Positions 55,029 to 64,000 of a stretch of DNA of 64,000 nucleotides are shown piece by piece. This DNA comes from Vesta saturnalis. Lineage: Eukaryota; Arthropoda; Insecta; Coleoptera; Lampyridae. Location: NCBI GenBank assembly GCA_036346205.1, contig JARFJB010002009.1:2848501-2912500 (forward strand), read 5' to 3'. How positions within the stretch are numbered: the stretch's first letter is position 1; each line of letters begins with the position of its first letter. A model generated the notes under the pieces. That model was not told the DNA's origin. It searched no databases and saw nothing but the letters and a program-made list of their open reading frames with translations. The translations under genes were made by a program, and so were the position numbers.

Positions 55029-56870
55029 TTACGCATTCTTAACCACTTGATCATCAGCAAGCATTAGACAGTACGATTTTAATCGTGTACCATAAAAGTA
55101 TTGAATAGCTTCCCCTTCATAATCATCTTTCGTTCTTCCTACGACAGACGTATTAATAGTAATACCGTGTAGATCGCTTTGAAGGGGTGTCATATTCATG
55201 TAAATTATTCCGCATATGTGCGTACACATACATTGTATTAAATATGGGTAATGTATGATGTACTTGGTCCTAACACACAAGTTAGAAATTCATTTCTAAC
55301 GCGCAGGTCATTTCGGAACCAAAAGAGTTCATCATTCAAATGATGCAGATAATGTACTTCCAACACATACCCAATATCATCATTATTAATTTTCAGTACA
55401 TCAAATTTATGAAATTTATCTTTAGTTACACCATATAAACCCGTCGTGAAGTAGATATTGACGCATACTCCATCTATATAGATTTGTTGCATCCAAATAC
55501 TGCAAAAATACTTTAGGACAATTAGAGTCAAAGTTTGAAACAAACTCGTTAGCAATACTTCTCCGCTTAACACAAGTACTCAGTCCACCACGAATACCTT
55601 TCTTGAAAAAGTGGTACATATTCATATTCAGAAATTCTAACAGCACTTTCGTACATTTTAACATGGCTTCCCACGCCAACCCAGGTATGGCAACATACTG
55701 TGCAGATTCTAAACCATATAAATCCAGACTTAACCGTTTAAAGTTTTCGAACGTAATCACCGAGTATATTACACTTAAAGTAATCTCACACCAGTAGAAC
55801 GTGGCAGTATTCCTCATCGGTTATATTTTCGTCACGCATTTTATTTTAGAATTTATCGTAGGAGGGTACAATGACATGATTTAGTTTACAAAAGCTGTCT
55901 ACGTAAGCATATGGAAAATTACCTTTCTTTCTAAGTTAAAGCCGTTATCCTCACCAAAATATTTCCTTACCTCTATACATTATTCGTCTGATAAATTCCA
56001 AGGGTACCGCCATGAACCTACAGCTATCAACGAATCGTAAATTAATATATTTGTTTACAAATTAATCTACAAAAACGTGCTTACCGAGCGTTATATATTT
56101 CTCACTATTAATAGGGAGTACGTTAATTTCCTCCGTTTCACTCGTTAAATATTTGATTATGGGCATGACAACCACTCAAATTATAAAAAAAAATTGGGAT
56201 AAATGTTGGTAATTGATAGTTTAAATTACAAATCTAATGTGCATCACTACGGTATTCATCAGTCACGTGACAGTGATCTCGTAATTAAGTTATATATAAA
56301 TTGGTTTGTAAGATCACCCGAAAAGGGTTTGTCGCATATGTAGCAATTTTGACATTTTTTTTTATATTTCCTTCTGTTCATCAGTTAGTAGTAACATTGT
56401 AACAACAGTTTTGAAGTGTTTATTATGTATCCGTTTCACGTTTCTTTCTATTCGTCTAATAAATTCCTCCGCAGCGTTTATCCCCCTATAAAGTTCTAAT
56501 TTGCGCCAGGCATAATTTACACAGACTTAATATAACGGAATGAGTATGGTTCGTGTTTACACGTTTTTATGGTAAATGGTTGTTCAGCATGGAGCTCAGC
56601 TGTATCTACCGGTACTAACAGAGCTTCAAATTCTGCGTACATCACTAATGGTAGAAACATCTGCTTTTGATAGTTCTGAAAACGATAGCAATAATTATGT
56701 ACAGTTAATTGGTGTTCAGCTATTGACCAACTGGATAGAAAATACTTTGTTTTCATCTCGATTTTATGCGGAAAATCGACATTATCATGGTTTTTGGAAA
56801 TATACCAAATTATACAATGCTTTAGTATGGAGCAGATTCCTGGGCTCACTATAAGGAAATCCATAGGGAA
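55029..56870 (-). pseudogene. Maverick DNA polymerase B relic (protein-primed type)
   Basis: Read on the minus strand from high to low coordinates: an exonuclease motif LPLVMYAEFEALL (about 56655-56610), where D-x-E is now A-E-F-E; a zinc-like motif CYICDKPFSGD (about 56345) with a frameshifted RDHCHVTDEYRSDAH (56280-56235); YGLESAQYVAIPGLAWEAML (55720-55660) and KKGIRGGLSTCVKRR (about 55605-55560); LQYLDATNLYRWSM (55510-55470), polymerase motif A region; YGVTKDKFHKFDVL (about 55435-55395); and a C-terminal IQYFYGTRLKSYCLML then VVKNA (55110-55029). The order matches the family, normally about 1000-1200 codons; about 600 are traceable. Frames change at least five times. The upstream N-terminal domain is missing, cut by the repeat region at 57.1 kb. 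Confidence 0.75.
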
Positions 56871-57139
56871 AGAGCAATTATAAAGAAAAGATTGATTTCA
56901 TTTTAGAGTTAAAAAATTGCTGTTCCTATCATTTCGACAGGAAATAGCTTAACTATAACATATTTTGACCTTGATATTTGGCAGGGGCAGGGTTACGAAC
57001 CAACTATGTGGGAAACCTGTAGTTTTCATGTAGATTTTGTAGGGATAATGTTTAGTAGGGGCTTGGTAAAGGTTTTAGAACTTTTGTCTCCATTCTGAAA
57101 TGGTTTTTCTTACGATTTCACGATGTAATAATTAAATTA

Positions 57140-57400
57140 CACAACATGAAAATGTAAACTTTCACCATTACTACACATAATAAAATACTTAGCTTCTTTG
57201 GGTTTTTTATGGTGTATTTTTGTATTTATATTTTACATAAATCTATACGTTTCGATGAGAACTCAATTATCGTGCTTAGTAGTGGTAATTCTTTAGGAAT
57301 TGTTTTATTACTTTACTTTAACATCTTAAATAATTCTTAAACAATAACCACTACTAAGAACGATAACTGTAATTGTTACCGAAACGTATAAATTTATGTA
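57140..57400. repeat. Inverted pair of hammerhead-like repeats
   Basis: Two copies face each other around 57310-57330. The minus-strand copy reads ACTACTAAGCACGATAATTG, then CATCGAAACGTATAG, continuing to 57140 with the same 100-bp tail as 53750-53830. The plus-strand copy (57341-57390) reads ACTACTAAGAACGATAACTG, then GTTACCGAAACGTATAA. Both keep stem II and GAAACGT but have CTAAGAA/CTAAGCA in place of CTGATGA. Head-to-head terminal repeats are typical of Penelope-like elements. Confidence 0.55.
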
Positions 57401-57402
57401 AA

Positions 57403-57415
<13 letters not shown>

Positions 57416-57467
<52 letters not shown>
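57416..57467. repeat. (AT)n microsatellite
   Basis: Pure AT run abutting the hammerhead-like repeat. Confidence 0.95.
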
Positions 57468-57470
<3 letters not shown>

Positions 57471-57478
57471 ATATCATT

Positions 57479-57685
57479 GTGGAACAACACACGACCTTAC
57501 AACCTACAAAGTGGAAATTAAAAGACATGAATTTCGTTACGAAAATAGGCAACAATGTAGAAACAAAAACAGTATTCTATGTCAGATATACGTTTCAAAG
57601 TTCATGTCAGATAGAAGTAGATAGAAGTGTAGATGTTAAATCAAAAAAAATTGCAAAGCCGCACACTTCTAGAAAATGCCGATAA
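57479..57685 (+). CDS. Small basic ORF, unrecognised
   Basis: A 68-codon frame, lysine-rich, beginning MEQHTTLQPTKWKLKDMNFV and ending KPHTSRKCR. There is no domain, signal or splice evidence. It lies just outside the repeat pair that bounds the Maverick polymerase and could be a remnant of it or a chance frame. Confidence 0.2.
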   Translation: MEQHTTLQPTKWKLKDMNFVTKIGNNVETKTVFYVRYTFQSSCQIEVDRSVDVKSKKIAKPHTSRKCR

Positions 57686-57934
57686 TACAATTTAAGCATT
57701 TTCAATCCTATTTAATTAACTTAGCTTGCTTATATTAAGAAACTTTAGAAGGAAACGATTAAGCTGTTTCAGAAATAATTGATAAAAACCAAAAATTGCA
57801 CGTAATAAAACACCTCTATCCGCCGCTGGATTTCTCTCAAAATCTAATCAGCTCCAGGAGAAATTAAAGCAAGCATAAATACGACATTTGAAGTACGTCC
57901 GTGTTGTTGTTCCGGAGTTATCGTGTATTCTAAC

Positions 57935-58735
<801 letters not shown>

Positions 58736-59115
58736 ATACACTATAAACTTCTAAACAACACAAAATATAAAACATATACAATAAAATACTATAAACCAAA
58801 ATTTACTTCTACATAAACACTTACACTACACACAATAACAATATACTATAGAATATAATTAATATAAATACTACAAAAATAAAATCTATAACAATATACA
58901 CACTACTACAACAATATCACAACAAACACACACACACTACACAACACACACACACAAAAATAAAACATCACAAACAACCAACAATAACACATACATACAC
59001 ACACAACAAACAATAACAAACTATACACATCAACAAAAACACACCACACGCAACACAATACCATACACACACGCACAACACGCACACGCACACGCACACG
59101 CATACGCACTCGCAC
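58736..59115. repeat. Degenerate A/C-rich and CACG repeat tail
   Basis: Almost no G on the plus strand until 59045, then CACACG/CGCACA repeats. It is an eroded continuation of the CA microsatellite. Confidence 0.8.
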
Positions 59116-59606
59116 ATGAGCTCTTAGTGATTAGGCTTGGTAGTTGCTTGTCTAAGGCAGACACTAAGCAGTATTTGTGAAATTTTACTATTTAGTGAAT
59201 ACTGTTTTGTGTGTGTCCAAAATTTTTACTGTCTGCTTAGAACATGCTTACCAGCTGCGCACCTGCTTGACAGCTTTACTTTGGTGTTATAATTAGATGG
59301 TTAAATTACTAGTCTGAAGAATAAAAATCTAGTTTGGCTGTGTATTTCCAGTACTACTTCATTTCTAATGCTTTTAAGAAATTTATACGTTTGAGCTTGT
59401 GAACAGCAGAAATAGAAGTTGAGTATAAATTGCATTCCAGCAGAAAGCGACGTTGACAATACAGTAATTTAGGGGCATAATTAGGTAAAATTGGCTTGTA
59501 GCCTCTCTTCCATTTTCGTAAGCGTTTACGAAAACAAAAGAGTGAATCTTAACGTTGCGTAACATTGAATCACAGTGATAATAAAATGGAGTTGCCGCGT
59601 TAGAGG
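59116..59606. other. AT-rich DNA; possible promoter region
   Basis: No supported gene. A minus-strand frame at 59383-59622 (79 codons) covers the candidate exon below in antisense. Confidence 0.3.
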
Positions 59607-59639
59607 ATGGACCTGTTGCCACAAGGGGGTAGATATAAG
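59607..59639 (+). CDS. Very small candidate first coding exon
   Basis: ATG in a strong context (GAGGATGG) opens 11 codons (MDLLPQGGRYK) directly followed by GTAAAT, a fair splice donor. An in-frame TAG lies two codons upstream. Such tiny first exons are common, but so are chance matches. No second exon was found. Confidence 0.2.
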
Positions 59640-62494
59640 GTAAATTAACTTATTTTTTCCTGTCCATTCAGTGCTCATGCCTTGTATTTGTGTACTATAT
59701 AATCAGTTAAAACAAAGTGGCGCCCAATTTTAATTACTCAGATACGACCATACGGTTTAGGCATTTATTGTAAACACCACTAAAAATTATATTACAAACT
59801 GCGGTCTCAATAATCTAATGCCTGTTTGTTACATGACAAAACAATGGTTCCTAAGAGACCCTGAAAAAGTAAAGCGTGTGCACGATAAATGAGATACTAG
59901 AAAACATTGTATAAAACGTACCAAAAACGTATAGATTGTACAGAACATAAATAGAAGTCGCAGAAACACCAAGGGTTGAACTCAAGACATAAGCATAAAA
60001 CATTCAAACATTATTTGCACTTTAATTTATTCACTTTCTTTTACATAAATACTCAAGTATTAACCAGTAGATGGCTATCGTTTTTAATTAAATTTGTAAG
60101 TGGATGCGAATAATAACTCATTCTGCACTTAAGTACTGATATCAGTAGATACTCAGCTTAATTGTCTGCTACGTTTTTGTTAATTTACACCAAGGTGTAT
60201 ATTCTAGCCATTATCTTAATGACAATGCATCCTTGAAAAATTAAAAAAATGAAATGGTGGGGCTATTTAAACTAAATGCTTTCGCGAAAAACATATTTGT
60301 ATGTAATCAAAGGTTAAAGACTTTGATTGCTAAAGTGCGTTGTTTACTGATATGTAAAATCGTGTCTATAATACCTAACAATTTTCTCACGTTTTTACGC
60401 GCACTTGTTGGTTCCAATCTTGTGTTTTGTTCAAAATGGTACACACGTAGTTTTATTATTGTTTGTAAAGGGGGAATTACAATGAATAATAAAGTATACA
60501 CTTATACAATTTATATTTAAATTTTAAATGTAAACCAGATTTGCAATAATACATTTTCTAAACGCGTGGACTAGTAACGGTAATCTTCGAGTTTGTTCTA
60601 AAACAAAAATATTTCTTAAAAGCTCTATCCACTCTACCATATACCATGTAACACCTTTAATTACAAGATGATAATGTTTAAGAGTAGTTTCTACTGTCTG
60701 AAAGCGATAAAATAAGCACCTATTGCGACTATTAAGTTGCAGTAACTTTTACACCATTATAAAATATAACTTTACAGAACCTGATTCGGAATTCAGCGTA
60801 ACTAATAAATGTGAAAATAACTACTTAAATGCAACTAAGGAATGCAAACCTTTAAAATTAAAATATTGTGCTTATCTCTTGATAGTATTAATGTATGAGA
60901 TTGATTGATTAAATAATTTAGCTCAAATTTTAATCCTAAATAAAATTACTTCAGAAACACTTATCAACCTTGTGTAACGTAAATATTTAAAAGAATTCTT
61001 AAAATTTGTCAGTGTATTTGGAATGAACTCTATTTATAAAACAAAGCGTTAATAACTCACAAAAATATTAACCGATTCAGCAATTTAAAATGTTTCGCTA
61101 CAAATAAATACTACGCACTTAATCCTGAATTTATAAAGATCAATAACGCATAAAACCACATTATGGTGAACAATACTCTATTAAAGCAATATTATTGACA
61201 AGTAAATTTGATTAAACGTAATTTGATTCATAAATGTTTCAGTTCTAAATACTCTAATCGGTCACTTAATTAAAACTTTACACAGTAGAGTGTACAAAAG
61301 AAAGTAGCATAATCAGCGGCATTGGAAGTAATACAAGTGCCGCTCATTGTTTGAACATAAAAATTATTCACATCTGCATGCTAGGTAAAGTACTAACGAG
61401 AGATCGAGGAGAGTTTATACCAAGATTTTATTTAACCGCGTATAACGTATATATTCATTGTTTGTATCGAGTCTAGCAGTGAGTTTCCCTTGTAAGATAG
61501 TAGAGGCCTTTGTTGGACGACCTCGGCCAACTGGTCCTTGTCATCCTCGTCCCTAGAACAAGGGTATAGTAATAAGTGGATATCTGAGAGTCGAAATCAA
61601 GTAACTGCTCTAGAATAACGTACATGAAAGTTCCTAATCTCCTCGGCGTTCTACTGAGGATGGCTTTCTACGGAGACTCCGCCACTCCCACAGAGAGCAC
61701 AGACCCACGTACCTACATTATACGCAGGACATAAAATTGATGTACAGGAGGGGGAATCAGAAGAATTTAAACGCAGATTAAGATTGAGCATACGCCAATA
61801 GAAATACAAAAAATGAAACCTAAAATGAGAAACAGGATAGAATAACATTTTAGGAACTGAAACCCTAAAAATGATTACCTCCACCCTCTCAAATTCGAAA
61901 TAAGGATAGCATCATTAATTGGTAAAAATGGTGCATCAGTGCAAACAAAGGATACCCCAAATTAAAACCAAGTTGTGAGAAATCTTCGTAACCAGAAAAC
62001 ATCAACGCAAGAAGGCGAGAAAACTACACACGAAGGAAGCCCTCATGCAGGATCCTGCATGATTAATAGCAACCTAGTAAAAAGCAAACCGACAATATAA
62101 ATTGTCATCCTTGCATTGCCGATTGTGTTATACGAAGTAAACCAATGAAATATACAATTAAATCTGTTGCTGACTTTTAGGTTACACAGATCTGTATTTT
62201 CAAACACAAATGGTGTATTGTGTATGAAAACAAATAAACATTATACGCTTTTAACCAGTTTTGGATTAACTGAAAAGCAAATGTGAATAACAATCCAACG
62301 TTACAGTGTAATATTTATTCAACGTAAGATCCTGTGATGGTCAATGTTAAATGGGAATTTACTAGATGGACTTTAATTACGGGATTCAATTAAATATCAA
62401 TAAACCCAATGATAACCAAGACAAACCCACGCTCCAAATATGAGGTCGATCGGTCGAACGGTGTGACCAGTTAGTGGTTACAAACTGATGAACA

Positions 62495-62496
<2 letters not shown>
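59640..62496. other. Mostly featureless AT-rich DNA
   Basis: Open frames at 60254-60520, 60723-60908 and 61651-61884 have no recognised domains. The stretch 61380-62060 is somewhat richer in G and C and contains a 20-base perfect palindrome at 62043-62062, but I cannot assign it. Confidence 0.35.

Positions 62497-62545
<49 letters not shown>
62497..62545. repeat. (AT)n microsatellite
   Basis: Pure AT run. Confidence 0.95.
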
Positions 62546-62549
<4 letters not shown>

Positions 62550-64000
62550 CATCATCTATCATTTTGCGTCCATCTATTTGGCATTTACCATCAATCTGGC
62601 TACACTTTTGCAAAGTGGCGTCTGTATATGGACGCCAGATTACAATCCTTAATAATTTTCTTGGTATGAGTGTTAGAGAAGCATCGTTGACAAAAGACAT
62701 TTCTGATAGGATCCTATAATACTCATTCTGAGTATGGGGCCCATTCCATACTCCTACGTTGAGATTTTTTAAAAACTTGTCGACGCCAAAATCGTGTAAT
62801 TCGTAAAATTGTATACAAACTTAGTTCAGCACTTTGCCGTCACGGCGCTATTTCTAAATATACTTTTATTGTATTTATTCTGTACATTTACAATCTTTCA
62901 GACGTCTTTAAATGGCAACACTGTAAAACCAATTTCTAATATTCTTTCTTATTTAATTTGAAGTAATTTCATATTTACGGTCTACAGCCTTCTGGCGTCA
63001 TTCTACCTAGATATACAATAGATGTTACTTAACATCATTATGAACTCACACATGCATTATTTTGTAAATCGTTCTGAAGTCATATTTTAACATATATACA
63101 TACTGTTTATTCTAAGCAAGATTAGCTACCTCATGCACCTCAAATACACTATTCTATGCACACACCCAGAAAATAATAAAATTTACGGATAAATGTAAAA
63201 AATTAAAAATGCAAATTGGTTAATATGTTTTACAGTTTTGTCATAGGTAGATAACTACGACGGTTGTTTGTATTAGTAATTTTGCTTGGGACACCCAGTT
63301 GATTCGAACGTTACCAGATGATATAATCCAATGCAAAATTTACTTATTATTAACAGTTGAGATGACATTATTAACCTTATTTTAAAAGGGTGACTTTTTA
63401 AATCGCATTTCGGATTCGCTTCTATATTTGTGTGTGTACAAATATAAAAAATCCGTTTAAAATTAATTAAATAACTTTGTACACCAAATTCATAGTTTTA
63501 ATCGACACTTCATAGATTTAATTTTGAATTAGTATTTGTTTCAATTCTTAGAGGTAGATAGTTTAACCGAAAGTTTTACCGCGAAGTATATTCATCCTTG
63601 GATTTTGATTAGTAAACCTCTAACGAACTGCAGAATGTAGATTAAGAAACAAGTGTCTTAATTTTGAATTACGTAGTAACTTGTTACGATGAGACTGTTT
63701 ATTTATCAAAATTATTTTTTTAGTGCGACCAAGTTAAATTAGTACCGCTTAGGGCGTTTAGAAACCAGTTCTATAATTAACCTCGTGTCTGCGCATGCGC
63801 GCGTCGGTGCTTGTGCGTCAGTACATGTGCAAGCATGGGTGCATGTGTGTTTATCGTTTATCAGGACGTCCATGTCGCTGGCGTATTTGTACTTTTACAA
63901 CCAAAGTTGAGTACTTTGTGTTATACTCAGAGAGGTATAATGAGTACGACACCCATCCATGTCCATAAACAGCACTACTAGTTCCTAATAATAGGGCGAC
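62546..64000. other. AT-rich DNA; no supported genes
   Basis: An alternating GCGCATGCGCGCG/GTGCATGTGTG patch lies at 63790-63855. No coding, RNA or transposon feature is recognised. Confidence 0.4.

Larger units (their letters stand above)
45028..56870. mobile_element. Decayed Maverick/Polinton with nested insertions
   Basis: Mavericks (Polintons) are 15-20-kb virus-like transposons that encode a retroviral-type integrase, a protein-primed DNA polymerase B, capsid proteins and others. Here integrase, polymerase B and major capsid relics occur together with several Maverick-associated small ORFs on both strands, which defines the element. The order is Cys-rich ORF (-), unknown ORF (+), integrase (-), small associated ORF (-), phospholipase-like/basic ORFs (+), capsid (+), associated ORF (+), polymerase (-). 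A piggyBac and hammerhead-like repeats are inserted within it. No terminal repeats or 6-bp duplication were found, so both limits are approximate. All genes carry stops or frameshifts. Packaging ATPase and protease were not recognised. Confidence 0.8.

Noticed and set aside
57240..57390. Two further active hammerhead ribozymes
   Set aside because: They keep stem II and GAAACGT but have lost CTGATGA, so they cannot be catalytic as they stand.
63300..63345. Possible tRNA T-arm (GTTCGAATC, minus strand)
   Set aside because: No anticodon stem, D arm or acceptor pairing could be drawn.

Overview
The window reads as AT-rich nuclear DNA of an arthropod, most likely an insect. I infer this from the transposon fauna (jockey-like and I-like LINEs, mariner, piggyBac, a P/THAP9-type element, a Maverick/Polinton), from spliceosomal GT-AG junctions, and from very long GT/CA, AT and ATT microsatellites. 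I see no prokaryotic operon, rRNA gene or CRISPR array. Almost all recognisable coding sequence belongs to broken mobile elements. The host-gene evidence is a few small exons.

Layout. 1-1241: AT-rich DNA with one copy of a dispersed repeat whose partner lies at 43.3 kb. 1248-5266: a complete 4-kb fold-back element with arms of about 0.6-0.7 kb, a 6-bp target duplication, a 1.1-kb minisatellite and two small ORFs. 5.3-23.6 kb: the best host-gene evidence, a minus-strand first coding exon (23545-23596) and a phase-matched second exon (7506-7567). Their roughly 16-kb intron holds a P-like transposase relic, a jockey-like LINE and a mariner. The LINE 3' end, the mariner and flanking DNA form a head-to-tail duplication of about 2.6 kb per unit. 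24.8-28.9 kb: a degenerate tandem repeat invaded by a LINE ORF1 relic (with a 22-bp-arm hairpin) and an 0.8-kb GT-rich microsatellite. 28.9-30.6 kb: a Gypsy-like relic. 31.3-31.8 kb: a short terminal-inverted-repeat element. 32.2-38.5 kb: three LINEs packed together (a plus-strand 3' end, a minus-strand I-like element with endonuclease, RT and RNase H, and a plus-strand RT relic). 39.1-39.9 kb: a candidate host exon, then a small element with a 9-bp target duplication. 40.3-44.7 kb: two Tc1/mariner-superfamily relics, a LINE gag relic and a perfect 37-bp hairpin.

45.0-56.9 kb is the richest stretch: a decayed Maverick/Polinton. It holds a retroviral-type integrase, a small Maverick-associated protein, a phospholipase-like/basic ORF pair whose stop overlaps the capsid start (ATGA), a major-capsid-like gene, another Maverick-associated ORF and a protein-primed-type family B DNA polymerase. 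Two further genes at its left end (a three-CxxC protein and a plus-strand protein of about 290 codons) I do not recognise. A piggyBac sits inside it, and repeats carrying a hammerhead-ribozyme-like core flank the polymerase in opposite orientations. 57.9-59.1 kb is CA/AT microsatellite. 59.1-64 kb is mostly featureless.

Nothing here works as an active operon or pathway. The Maverick genes would together have served integration, replication and virion formation, but every one is broken. The most noteworthy leads are the fold-back element, which has Polinton-like ends but none of the usual genes; the unassigned Maverick cargo; and the hammerhead-like motifs.
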